Source of the DNA: Rhodanobacter glycinis
Lineage (GTDB): Bacteria; Pseudomonadota; Gammaproteobacteria; Xanthomonadales; Rhodanobacteraceae
Length of the DNA stretch: 64,000 bases
Direction: 5' to 3'
NCBI RefSeq assembly: GCF_900114325.1
Contig: NZ_FOSR01000005.1
Span: 1-64,000 of the forward strand
The notes beneath the pieces are model-generated. The model searched no databases. It was not told the DNA's origin and saw only the letters and a list, made by a program, of their open reading frames with translations. Every line of letters begins with the position of its first letter. Position 1 is the stretch's first letter. Made by a program: the position numbers and the translations under genes. Shown piece after piece: positions 46,583-55,330 of the stretch.

Positions 46583-49054
46583 ATGGCAGGGCCGTCATGG
46601 CCTCCGCGGGTCGTGGTAACGGCACGCCGGACACGACATGGACTTTGCGGTGCGGGCATGCTGCTCGCGCTGGCGTTGGCCAGTCCGCGGGTGCTTGCGG
46701 TGGCACCGCTGCTGTCGACGCAAACCACGCTTTCGATCCCCGCGCAGCCCTTGCCCGAAGCGCTGATGGCGCTGGGACGCCAGGCCGATGTGCAGATCCT
46801 GGCCGCCAGTGGTGCCGTGGAGGGGCGACACAGCCCCGGTGCCAGCGGTTCGCTGCCGCTGGCACAGGCCTTGACCCGGCTGTTGCAGGGCACTGATCTG
46901 GACTACGAAGTGGTCGGCGCACGCACGGTGGTGGTGCGCCGGCGTGCCTTCATGCCGGCGCTGTCGTTCGAAAGCCGCTTGCGCGGCGCCAAGCCCAGCG
47001 TACCGATCGTCAGCGCGCTGGATCCGGTGCAGGTGTCGGGCGTGATCCCGGGCGACATCGGCTTCAAGGCGGATGCCACCCGCGGCGCCACGCGCACCGA
47101 TACCGACCTGGTCGACGTGCCGCAATCGGTCAGCGTGGTGACGCGTGACCTGATGGACTCGCAACAGGCCTTCGAGGTGGCTGACGTGGTGCGCCACGTG
47201 GCGGGCGTGGATTACGTCGATGGTTTCGGCGGCCCGCCGCTGTTCCGCATCCGCGGTTTCAACGCCGGCAACGGTCTCACCGACGGCATGCCCAATGGCG
47301 TGGCGCGGATCGAGGATTTGCCACCGCTGATCGGCGTGGAACGGGTGGAAGTGCTGAAAGGGCCGGAGGCGATCCTGGGCGAAGCCTCGGTCGACAACAA
47401 CTTCGGCGGTGCGGTGAACATCGTGATGAAGCGCCCGCAGGCCGAGCCGGTGCGGCAGATGACGGTGTCCGCCGGGCGTTACGACGGCACGCGCCTGGGC
47501 TTCGATTTCGCCGGCGCGCTGGATGCGCAGGGGCAGTTCACCTATCGCCTGATCGCCGAAGGCAACGACGCCCATCGCACGGCCCAGGGCTACCGTGGCA
47601 AGCGCGGCAGTTACCTGGCGCCGTCGATCGCCTGGCGCAGTGGTGGCACGCGCCTGCTGCTGGGCGCCGAGTACATCGACAACCGCGTGCCGGTACCCGA
47701 TCACGTGGTGCTGCTTGGCGACACGCTCGGCGCCTCGTCGCCGTTCGACGTGTTGCCGGGCAATGCCAGCGACCATGCGCGTTTCCGCACCCGTCGCGCC
47801 TACTACATGGCCGAACAGAGCCTGGGTAGTGGCTGGAGCCTGCGCAGTCGCGGCCAGTACGTGAGCCAGCACGACAGCGGCCAGGCGTGGGCCTTCGTCA
47901 ACACGCAGCCCTCGGGCGAGGCGGGGGCACAGGCCAATGCCTACCGTTACTCCGATGCGTTCTACACGCTGCAGAACGAACTGGCAGGGCATTTCGAGCA
48001 GGGCGCGCTGACGCACGAGCTGCTGTTTGGTTTCGATTACGCGCGCACGCGCACCGGTACGGGTACGGGCAATGGCAGTGATGCCCTGGCCGATACGGCC
48101 AATACGGTGACGACCAGCCGGCTGCACAGCTTCAACCTGATGCTTGGCGGCCATCTGCCCTCGGCGCGTTCGAACGAATTGTCGATCGACGCGGTACGCC
48201 CGTTGGGTGGCTCCTGGTCGACCCAGACCGGCGTGTTTGCGCAGGACCAGATCGCGGTGGGCGAATCATGGGATGTGCTGGCGGCACTGCGGCGCACCAC
48301 TTATGCGCTGCACGGCAACGGTACGGATACGGCGCCGACACAGCGCCGATCGATCTGGATCCCGCGCCTGGGCGTGGTCTACAAGCCGGCACCGGACGTG
48401 TCGTTGTACGCGTCCAGCGCCACCGGCTTCCAGGCCGATTCGCTGCTGGGCGAGGATGGTCGCCCGTTGCCGCCGTCGGTGTCGCGCCAGCTCGAGGCGG
48501 GGGCCCGCTTCGGCCTGTTCGACCAGCGGGCGCGGTTGACCGTGGCCACTTACCGGATCCGGCTCGATCACAGCGTCGACCTGATTTCGCCAGAGCCGCC
48601 GTACTTTGCCACGCCCGGGCCGGGACAGACCAACCGTGGCGTGGAGATCGAGTTCGAGGGCCAGCCGCTGCCGGGCCTGGATCTTTCCACCAGTTACACC
48701 CAGGCGCGCATCCGCAATCATGACGGCAGTTTGCCGGTCGCGTCGCCGCGGCGTCAGGCCAACGTGTGGGTCAATTACCGCTTCCAGCGCGCAGGGTGGC
48801 AGGCGTGGAGCGTGGCCGGCGGCATTTTCGCGCGCAGCCGCAGCCTCGGCCATGCCGGGGACAGCACGTATTTCGACATCCCCGGCCAGGCCAGCATGGA
48901 GCTTGGCATCACCTACCATGCCGATCGCTGGCGGATGACGCTGGGGGCGAAGAACCTGTTCGCACGCACGCTTTATGCGGTGGACGCCAACCAGTCGTTC
49001 GTGCCGTTGCGCGAAGGCCGCGTGGTACGGCTCAGCGCCGCGTTCGATCTCTGA
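46583..49054 (+). CDS. TonB-dependent siderophore receptor with STN signalling domain
   Basis: An 823-residue outer-membrane receptor of the FpvA/FecA-like transducer class. Signal peptide up to about residue 41, then an STN domain (LSIPAQPLPEALMALGRQADVQILA, GASGSLPLAQALTRLLQGTDLDYEV, residues ~48-120), plug (DLVDVPQSVSVVTRDLMDSQ, RIRGFNAGNGLTDGMP, VERVEVLKGPEAILGEASVDNNFGGAVNIV) and barrel to the C-terminal RLSAAFDL. The STN domain is the ligand-signalling part that contacts the FecR-like protein. The substrate is likely an iron-siderophore, inferred from the sigma/anti-sigma module rather than a visible Fur box. Confidence 0.92.
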   Translation: MAGPSWPPRVVVTARRTRHGLCGAGMLLALALASPRVLAVAPLLSTQTTLSIPAQPLPEALMALGRQADVQILAASGAVEGRHSPGASGSLPLAQALTRLLQGTDLDYEVVGARTVVVRRRAFMPALSFESRLRGAKPSVPIVSALDPVQVSGVIPGDIGFKADATRGATRTDTDLVDVPQSVSVVTRDLMDSQQAFEVADVVRHVAGVDYVDGFGGPPLFRIRGFNAGNGLTDGMPNGVARIEDLPPLIGVERVEVLKGPEAILGEASVDNNFGGAVNIVMKRPQAEPVRQMTVSAGRYDGTRLGFDFAGALDAQGQFTYRLIAEGNDAHRTAQGYRGKRGSYLAPSIAWRSGGTRLLLGAEYIDNRVPVPDHVVLLGDTLGASSPFDVLPGNASDHARFRTRRAYYMAEQSLGSGWSLRSRGQYVSQHDSGQAWAFVNTQPSGEAGAQANAYRYSDAFYTLQNELAGHFEQGALTHELLFGFDYARTRTGTGTGNGSDALADTANTVTTSRLHSFNLMLGGHLPSARSNELSIDAVRPLGGSWSTQTGVFAQDQIAVGESWDVLAALRRTTYALHGNGTDTAPTQRRSIWIPRLGVVYKPAPDVSLYASSATGFQADSLLGEDGRPLPPSVSRQLEAGARFGLFDQRARLTVATYRIRLDHSVDLISPEPPYFATPGPGQTNRGVEIEFEGQPLPGLDLSTSYTQARIRNHDGSLPVASPRRQANVWVNYRFQRAGWQAWSVAGGIFARSRSLGHAGDSTYFDIPGQASMELGITYHADRWRMTLGAKNLFARTLYAVDANQSFVPLREGRVVRLSAAFDL

Positions 49055-49079
49055 GGTCCTGAGCGGGCTTGGATGACAC

Positions 49080-49970
49080 TCACGGGCTGGTGGCCAGCAG
49101 GTGCCGGTCCCGTGCAGCGGGCTGCCGGTCGGGCGCCGGGCCGGCCGATTTCGCCAGCGACGACTGGCGTCGGGCGGAACCGTGGAATGCTGCAAGGAAT
49201 GCGCCGCACGCGTCGCGGCAGAACATCTGTGCGGGCGTCGGCGCCGTGTCGCGGCATGGCGCCGGGTGGCGTGCCGCTTCGCCGCAACCTGCGTGCAGCG
49301 GGGTGACATGCACGCAGGTCAACTGGTGGAGTGTGGCCAGTTCGCGTGTCAGTAGGTGCAGCAATTCCCGGGGATGCACGCCGTGGCTGCTGCGCAGGAA
49401 AGCGCGCATGGTGGCATCGTCGGCCTGTGGTGGGGGAGAGGGCAGGGCCGCCACCAGCAGGCCATCGTCGCCGGCAAAGGTGAGCGCACAGGTGGCCAAT
49501 ACCGTCTTGTCGCCGGTCAACAGCAGCAAGGCCAGCTCGCCGGCTTCGGCACGCGCGGGCTTGCGCAGATGCAGGCTGACCGGAGCATGCCCTGCGGGGC
49601 GCAGCGTGGCCACGCGGATATCCTGGCCGTGCAGGACGCGCTGGCGCATGCGTGCGGGAAGGTGCTGCTGCACGAAGGCGTAGTGCGCGGCGACGATCCG
49701 GCAGCGCGCGTCGGGGCCGAAGCGTGACGAGATGAAGGGGGCGTGCCAGCGTTCGTACAGCCGCGGATCGGTGCGCGCGGCCTGACGCAGTGCCGGCGAG
49801 GCGTCCACTGTCTGCAGCCAGCGCGTCTGGCGCGGAAACACGCACAGCCAGCACAGCATCCGCCAGGCCAGCCACCATGCGCTCTCGCCCGCGGCCAGCC
49901 GCAGCGACCAGCGGCTGCGCACGGCTTCAAGCCACAACCGTGCTATCGCTTTCGATGGAGTGCTTTTCAT
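49080..49970 (-). CDS. VirK/YbjX-like (DUF535) protein, C-terminus doubtful
   Basis: A 296-residue protein. The middle resembles DUF535/VirK proteins: RLYERWHAPFISSRF, RCRIVAAHYAFVQQHLP and SHGVHPRELLHLLTREL. After about residue 230 the sequence turns low-complexity and Arg/Ala-rich and lacks the conserved C-terminal block I would expect, so it may be truncated or frameshifted. VirK-type proteins are linked to virulence-factor export or membrane resistance in enteric bacteria; the role here is unknown. It converges on the TonB receptor gene with a 25-bp gap. Confidence 0.55.
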   Translation of the reverse strand: MKSTPSKAIARLWLEAVRSRWSLRLAAGESAWWLAWRMLCWLCVFPRQTRWLQTVDASPALRQAARTDPRLYERWHAPFISSRFGPDARCRIVAAHYAFVQQHLPARMRQRVLHGQDIRVATLRPAGHAPVSLHLRKPARAEAGELALLLLTGDKTVLATCALTFAGDDGLLVAALPSPPPQADDATMRAFLRSSHGVHPRELLHLLTRELATLHQLTCVHVTPLHAGCGEAARHPAPCRDTAPTPAQMFCRDACGAFLAAFHGSARRQSSLAKSAGPAPDRQPAARDRHLLATSP

Positions 49971-50029
49971 GGAGGCGCCACGTCATGCCGGGTTATGGCC
50001 AAGACGTGTGGACGCCGCGTTTTTGAAAT

Positions 50030-50054
50030 CCCGCCCGGAATGCCTCCGGGCGGG
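50030..50054 (-). terminator. Terminator hairpin of ggt
   Basis: CCCGCCCGGA and TCCGGGCGGG flank ATGCC; on the minus strand a T-rich ATTTCAAAAA-complement follows weakly. It lies 14 bp downstream of the gamma-glutamyltransferase stop. Confidence 0.65.
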
Positions 50055-50067
50055 CCGGTTCATGCGC

Positions 50068-51843
50068 TCAGTAGCCGGCGGCCAGCCCGGCCGGTCGCCG
50101 GCGGTCGTTGGCGCCTTCCAGCAAGTGCGTCTTCGGGTTGACCAGGATCGCTTCGTCCGCACCCCAGGATTTGACTTCCTTGAAGTGATGGCCCATGGCT
50201 TCGAGCGTCTGCCGGGCCTTGGGCGTGAGCAGGCCGGGCTCGATCATGGTCAGCTCGGGCAGCCACTGCTGGTGCAGGCGCGGCGCATCCACCGCCTGCT
50301 GCATGTTCATGCCGAACGCCACCACGTTGAGGAAGCTTTCCACCGTGGTGGAAATGATGGTGGAACCGCCGGGGCTGCCGGTGACCATGAACAGCTTGCC
50401 GTTCTTCAGCACGATGGAGGGCGACATCGAACTCAGCGGGCGCTTGCCCGGCTGGATGTCGTTGATCTTGCCTTGCACCAGGCCGAAGGAATTGGGCACG
50501 CCCGGCTTGGAGGTGAAGTCGTCCATCTCGTTGTTGAGGAAGAAGCCGGTGTCGCCCGCGATCTGGCCCACGCCGAACAGGTAGTTGATGGTGTAGGTGA
50601 CCGACACGGCGTTGCCCTTCGCGTCCACCACCGAATACTGGGTGGTGTTGGTGCCTTCCGTCGCACCCAGGCTGCCCTTGACCTCGGACGACGGCGTGGC
50701 CTTGTCCGGCTGGATGGTGTTGCGCAGTTTGTCGATGTGCGCTTTTGACAGCAGTCGGTCGAGCGGGTTGTGCACGAAGGCCGGGTCGCCCAGGTACGTG
50801 TTGCGATCGGCAAAGGCGCGCCGTTCGGCCTCGATGAAATAGTGCACGGCCTTGGGCGAACCGTAGCCCCACTGGCTCAACGAATACGGCTCGAGGATTT
50901 CCAGGATCTGACAAATGGTGGTGCCGCCGGAGCTGGGCGGCGGATCGGAAATATAGGTGTAGCCGTGATAGGTGCAGGTCACCGGCCTGGCCCAGTTCAC
51001 GCTGTAGTCGGCGAAGTCGCGCATCGACAGGATGCCGCCGTCGGCCTTGCTCGCGGCCACCACCTTGCGGGCGATTTCGCCCTTGTAGAAGGCATTGGTG
51101 CCGCCGTGTTCGATCAGTCCCAGCGTATGCGCCAGCTGCGGCTGAACCAGGCGATCACCCACGACGTAGGGCTTGCCGTGGTTGAGGAAAATCGCCGCCA
51201 CGTTGGGATGCTTGGCGAAGGTCTTCACCCGCTCATTGAGGATGTTGACGTCGCCCTGCTGCAGGACGAAACCGTCGCGCGCCAGCTTGATCGCCGGAGC
51301 GATGACCTGCTGCAGCGACATCGTGCCGTATTTCTTCAGCGCGCTGTCCAGTCCCATCACCGTGCCCGGCACGCCCACGCCCAGCCAGGTGCCGGTGCTC
51401 TTGCCGGGAATCACGTGGCCCTTGGCGTCCTGGTACATGGTCGGGCTGGCTTTCAGCGGTGCCTTTTCGCGGAAGTCCAGAAACAGGTTCTTGCCGTTGG
51501 CCAGGTGCACGGTCATGAAGCCGCCGCCGCCGATGTTGCCGCAACACGGATGCACCACGGCGAGTGCGTAGCCGACGGCCACCGCGGCGTCGACCGCATT
51601 GCCGCCTTGCTTGAGAATGTCCACGCCGACCATGGTGGCCAGATGCTGCGCGGACACGACCATGGCGTGCTTGGCGGTGACCGGTTTCACCTGCGCCAGC
51701 GATGCCATCGTGGTGGCCGGAGCCGAGACGTCCAGCGCCTGGCTGGAGATATCGTGCTGGCTGGGTGCAGCTTGGTGTGCCGAGGCGACGGGCGCCGTCA
51801 TCCATGCAGCGATGACGATGCCGGCGATCAATGATTTGTGCAT
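50068..51843 (-). CDS. ggt: Gamma-glutamyltransferase
   Basis: A 591-residue precursor. Signal peptide (SLIAGIVIAAWMTAPVASA) sends it to the periplasm. The self-cleaving Thr is in NTTQYSVVD (first Thr about residue 400), splitting it into large and small subunits; other blocks are GGNAVDAAVAVGYALAVVHP, GGGGFMTVHL, MSPSIVLKNGKLFMVTGSPGGSTII and DAPRLHQQWLPEL. It hydrolyses or transfers the gamma-glutamyl group of glutathione and similar compounds, supplying cysteine and glutamate. It lies downstream of a TonB receptor with a possible methionine-responsive promoter, though it has its own 270-bp upstream gap. Confidence 0.95.
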   Translation of the reverse strand: MHKSLIAGIVIAAWMTAPVASAHQAAPSQHDISSQALDVSAPATTMASLAQVKPVTAKHAMVVSAQHLATMVGVDILKQGGNAVDAAVAVGYALAVVHPCCGNIGGGGFMTVHLANGKNLFLDFREKAPLKASPTMYQDAKGHVIPGKSTGTWLGVGVPGTVMGLDSALKKYGTMSLQQVIAPAIKLARDGFVLQQGDVNILNERVKTFAKHPNVAAIFLNHGKPYVVGDRLVQPQLAHTLGLIEHGGTNAFYKGEIARKVVAASKADGGILSMRDFADYSVNWARPVTCTYHGYTYISDPPPSSGGTTICQILEILEPYSLSQWGYGSPKAVHYFIEAERRAFADRNTYLGDPAFVHNPLDRLLSKAHIDKLRNTIQPDKATPSSEVKGSLGATEGTNTTQYSVVDAKGNAVSVTYTINYLFGVGQIAGDTGFFLNNEMDDFTSKPGVPNSFGLVQGKINDIQPGKRPLSSMSPSIVLKNGKLFMVTGSPGGSTIISTTVESFLNVVAFGMNMQQAVDAPRLHQQWLPELTMIEPGLLTPKARQTLEAMGHHFKEVKSWGADEAILVNPKTHLLEGANDRRRPAGLAAGY

Positions 51844-52029
51844 GTTGTTGCTCCGTCGGCGCCGGGTGTGAAGTCATGGGGCAAGCAGGTCTCGCCTCGC
51901 CGCCATCACCACGGTGGCGGCGAGAGAGGAACGCGTGCTCCGGTTATCTCTTCACGCCCATGCCTGCCAGTCGATGGCCACAGCATAGTGGTGGCTGTTG
52001 CGGGAAAGAAATTCGAGTCGCATCCAACA

Positions 52030-52058
52030 GGCAACCCCCGGTCTGGCCGGGGGTTGCC
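52030..52058. terminator. Hairpin after the MetJ-box TonB receptor gene
   Basis: GGCAACCCCCGG and CCGGGGGTTGCC pair around a short loop. No strong T-tract, but it is ~50 bp beyond the receptor stop and probably ends that transcript. Confidence 0.6.
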
Positions 52059-52107
52059 TGCCTCGTTTCACTGCAGGCGAATGCGACAACGCCATGCCCG
52101 GCCGGAA

Positions 52108-54627
52108 TCACCAGCTGTAGCGCACCTTGCCGTACGCGTAGGCGCCGTTGTAACCGAATGGCGAGAACGTGGAGTAAGGCAGCGTGCCGGTGTTGGTGTT
52201 GGTGGCGATGTTCCGATCCGGGTAGGTGTCGGTGGCATTGTCCACGCCCAGGGTGAAGGTCCAGTTCTGCCAGCGGTAGCTGCCGGACAGATCCAGCACC
52301 CACTTCGGGCTGAAGGTCTGGTCGGTGACCAGGTTGCCGTATTTGTCGTGGGTGCCGTACTGGCTGATGTTGCTCAGGTAGCTGGTATAGCGGCCGTAGC
52401 GGGTCAACGTGCCATTGAAGCTCCAGTTGCCGATGGCGTATTGCTCGTTGAGGATCAACTTGCTGCGCGGCGAGGAGTTGGCGAGATAGCCCTTGATGTC
52501 CTGGCGGTTGAGGCGGGTGAGGTTGATTCCGAGATTGTCGAGCACGGCCGGGTTGGGCTTGACGCTGGTGACCACGTTCTGGTTGTAGTTCGCGCTCAGC
52601 GTGGTGGTGAACGTGCCGATGTTGCCGGCATCCTTCACCCACGTGCCCACGAAGTCCACGCCACGGGTACGCGTGTCGCCCGCATTGGTGAAGTAGTTGA
52701 TGCTGCTGTAATCGAGGTTGGCGATGCCGTTTTTCGCCAGATAGTCGACGACGGTCGGCGAGGTGATGGCGAGAGCGCCGGACAACGCAATGCGATTGTC
52801 GATGTAGATCTGGTAGACATCCAGGCTCAGGTTCAGCGTGTCGGTAGGGCTCCACACTGCGCCAATGGTGTAGTTGCGCGACTTCTCCGGCTTCAGCGGC
52901 TCGCCGCCAAGCAAGGCACCGAGCTGGCTGGTCGGCGACACCAGTCCGCTGTTGTAGATGCCGGCCGGGAGGCAGGACGGTGGTGAGCCGGCGCATAGCG
53001 AGCCGGCGCCGGAGTAGAACGACGAGATCTGCGAGAAGTATCCCTGCGCCAGCGACGGTGCGCGGAAGCCGGTGGAGGCACTGCCGCGCAGGGCGAAGCT
53101 GTCGGTGAAGTCGTAGCGCGCCGACAGCGAGCCCGAGGTGGTGCCGCCGAAGTCGGAGTAGTTCTCGTGGCGCACGGCCAGCGAGGCGCCGAGCTTGTCG
53201 GTGAGGTTGGTTTCGAGGTCGATGTACTCGGCCACGTCATGACGCGCGGCATTCACCGTGTTGGCCGGTTGCCAGCCGGCAAAGCCCTGGGCGCCGCCGG
53301 AGACGCCCGAGGTACCCACGTACCAGGAGGCCAGTTCGCCCGGATTGATCTGGTAGCCCTGGCGCAGGTACTCGGTGCCGAAGGCCAGGGTCACCGGATT
53401 GGGCAGCCAGCCCGGATTGAGATCCTTGGCAATGTCGATGTCGAACGATTGCTGGCTGGACTTGAGTACGCCGTCCTGGAATACGCTGGGCGAGTAGCCG
53501 AAGTCGTTGAAGAAGGCGAAGTTCATGCTGTTGCGCGTTTCGTAGGAAACGCGATTGCCGCCGGCATTGGCCGAGACGTCCCAGCGCCAGCCGTTCACCT
53601 TGCCGCGCACGCCGGCCACCAGCGATTGATCGAAGGAGTCGGCGTTCTCCAGCGGCAGGAAGCCGTTGGGGTACATCGAGGCCATCAGCGGGCTTTTCGG
53701 TGAGGGCGAATTCAGGCCGTAGCGGTAGAACGCCGGCGAGATGCTGTTGCGGCGGCTGTAATGGCCGAAGGCGTAGAACTGCACGTCGGGCGTAATGTCG
53801 TATTGCGCATTGAGCAGCACGTTGTTGCTGTGCACCCAGGGGTCGCCCTGGCGGTAATTCACGCCGAGCGCTTCCCACGCCGGCGAACGGTTGTCCACGC
53901 CGGCACGGTTGGTGTTGTCCTCGTTGCCGCTTTCCAGGGAGAAGCGCAGCCAGCCCTTGTCGTTGTTGAGCGGGATGCCGAAGTTGGCCGTGCCCTGCCA
54001 TTGGCGGCCGTCACCGGCGGAATACTGGCCGCCGGTGACTTCGATATCACCGCCCTTCGCACCGTGTTTCAGGATGATGTTGATGACGCCGGCGATGGCG
54101 TCGGAACCGTATTGCGCCGAGGCGCCATCGCGCAGCACTTCGATATGGTCGATCGCCGAAATCGGGATGGTGTTGAGATCCACCGGCTGCGAGCCGCGTC
54201 CGATCACGCCGTTGTTGAGCAGGATCGCGCCGGGATGCCAGCGCTTGCCGTCGACCAGCACCAGCACCTCATCGGGCGACAGTCCGCGCAACTGCGCCGG
54301 GCGCTGCGTGTCCGCCGTGTCGGCGGCGGAGGGGCGGGGGAAATTCAGTGACGGGATGATCCGCGCCAGCGCGGTGGGCAGGTCGTTGGTGCCGGTCTGC
54401 TGCAGCACCTTGGCCGAGACCACGTCGATCGGCGTGAGCGAGCTGCTTTCGGTGCGGTTGTCGGCGCGGGTGCCGGTGACGATCACCGTCTGCAGTTTCT
54501 TGGCGTTGGCGGAAGACGGCGTGTTGGTGTCCTGCGCGGCGACGCCAGTGGAGGCGAAGGCCAGCAACAGGGCGGCGGGAAGCAGGGCAATGCGCAACGG
54601 GACGATGGGTGAGTTCTTCTTTTTCAT
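52108..54627 (-). CDS. TonB-dependent outer-membrane receptor with MetJ-box-like operator
   Basis: An 839-residue receptor. Signal peptide (IALLPAALLLAFASTGVAA), TonB-box-like VIVTGTRAD (~48-56), plug with TPIDVVSAKVLQQTGTNDL, LVDGKRWHPGAIL, IDHIEVLRDGASAQYGSDAIAGVINII, then a 22-strand barrel ending in KVRYSW. The plug lacks an N-terminal signalling domain. The ligand cannot be read from the sequence. Its promoter region holds two abutting AGACGTCT boxes overlapping the -35 element, so expression may follow methionine/SAM levels. GGAGAG precedes ATG 54627. Confidence 0.9.
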   Translation of the reverse strand: MKKKNSPIVPLRIALLPAALLLAFASTGVAAQDTNTPSSANAKKLQTVIVTGTRADNRTESSSLTPIDVVSAKVLQQTGTNDLPTALARIIPSLNFPRPSAADTADTQRPAQLRGLSPDEVLVLVDGKRWHPGAILLNNGVIGRGSQPVDLNTIPISAIDHIEVLRDGASAQYGSDAIAGVINIILKHGAKGGDIEVTGGQYSAGDGRQWQGTANFGIPLNNDKGWLRFSLESGNEDNTNRAGVDNRSPAWEALGVNYRQGDPWVHSNNVLLNAQYDITPDVQFYAFGHYSRRNSISPAFYRYGLNSPSPKSPLMASMYPNGFLPLENADSFDQSLVAGVRGKVNGWRWDVSANAGGNRVSYETRNSMNFAFFNDFGYSPSVFQDGVLKSSQQSFDIDIAKDLNPGWLPNPVTLAFGTEYLRQGYQINPGELASWYVGTSGVSGGAQGFAGWQPANTVNAARHDVAEYIDLETNLTDKLGASLAVRHENYSDFGGTTSGSLSARYDFTDSFALRGSASTGFRAPSLAQGYFSQISSFYSGAGSLCAGSPPSCLPAGIYNSGLVSPTSQLGALLGGEPLKPEKSRNYTIGAVWSPTDTLNLSLDVYQIYIDNRIALSGALAITSPTVVDYLAKNGIANLDYSSINYFTNAGDTRTRGVDFVGTWVKDAGNIGTFTTTLSANYNQNVVTSVKPNPAVLDNLGINLTRLNRQDIKGYLANSSPRSKLILNEQYAIGNWSFNGTLTRYGRYTSYLSNISQYGTHDKYGNLVTDQTFSPKWVLDLSGSYRWQNWTFTLGVDNATDTYPDRNIATNTNTGTLPYSTFSPFGYNGAYAYGKVRYSW

Positions 54628-54645
54628 GGGGCTCTCCGAAGATAT

Positions 54646-54658
54646 GTTGCATTGCAAC
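54646..54658. promoter_or_regulatory. Small palindrome in the receptor 5' leader
   Basis: GTTGCATTGCAAC is a 13-bp perfect palindrome with central T, ~20-30 bp before the receptor start codon and near the expected transcription start. It may be an additional operator or leader structure. Confidence 0.35.
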
Positions 54659-54664
54659 GTAGGC

Positions 54665-54693
54665 AGGGTATTGCCTTGCCCTATACCGGTCAA
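54665..54693 (-). promoter_or_regulatory. Promoter of the MetJ-box receptor gene
   Basis: On the minus strand TTGACC (54693-54688) and TACCCT (54670-54665) are separated by exactly 17 bp. The -35 overlaps the edge of the palindrome at 54691-54714. Confidence 0.6.
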
Positions 54694-54714
54694 TAGACGT
54701 CTAGACGTCTATTG
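54691..54714. promoter_or_regulatory. Tandem MetJ-box-like operator
   Basis: The core AGACGTCTAGACGTCT (54695-54710) is two perfect, adjacent copies of the MetJ consensus AGACGTCT; with flanking CAAT/ATTG the whole is a 24-bp palindrome. MetJ dimers bind such tandem boxes cooperatively with SAM as co-repressor. The site overlaps the -35 of the receptor promoter. Confidence 0.7.
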
Positions 54715-54911
54715 CGGCATAAGCAAATGACTCGACAGATCCAGGGCGGCAACCGCCGCCGATACTTCTCCCGCGGTCAGGCTACTCTTTACGCCTGGGC
54801 GGCACCAACCGCCGAAAGGCATGCCCGGAGCATCGTGCTCGTTGAAATGTGGCCCGCTGGATCGATAATGGCGGTCATTGTGAATCGGGCGATTGCGCCC
54901 GGAGAGATCGA

Positions 54912-55229
54912 ATGCCCATCTACGAATTTGAGTGCACCCAGTGCGGCCATCACTTCGACCGCCTGCAGAAATTGTCCGATCCGGACCCGGCAGCCTGCCC
55001 CACGTGCGGGGCGCCGCAGGTGCATCGGCTGGTCAGCGCGCCCTCGTTCCGCCTGGCCGGCAGCGGCTGGTATGAAACCGACTTCAAGAAGGCCGGCGAC
55101 AAGAAGCACAACCTGGCGGGTGATGCCGGCCAGTCCACTGCCGCTCCCGCGCCTTCTGCTGCCCCTGCGCCTTCTGCCGCGCCCGCGCCTGCGCCGACGA
55201 CCTCATCAGGTTCTGCCACCACGAAGTGA
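54912..55229 (+). CDS. FmdB family zinc-ribbon protein
   Basis: A 105-residue protein. The N-terminal zinc ribbon is MPIYEFECTQCGHHF and PAACPTCGAPQVHRL (two CxxC pairs), followed by FRLAGSGWYETDFKKA and a low-complexity Pro/Ala-Ser tail with repeated PAPSAA units (residues ~80-100). FmdB proteins were first noted as regulators of formamide genes, but their general role is unclear. In many gammaproteobacteria the gene sits directly upstream of aspS; here only a DUF3011 gene separates them. GGAGAG 6 nt before ATG. Confidence 0.9.
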   Translation: MPIYEFECTQCGHHFDRLQKLSDPDPAACPTCGAPQVHRLVSAPSFRLAGSGWYETDFKKAGDKKHNLAGDAGQSTAAPAPSAAPAPSAAPAPAPTTSSGSATTK

Positions 55230-55330
55230 CGGTACAAGCTGAACACTGCCCTGATCAGGCGTCGGGCAGGGTGTACCGCTGGGGTGTCGTGTGGTTATCG
55301 TGGCGGTGTACGTCCATGTCCGAGGTCCGC

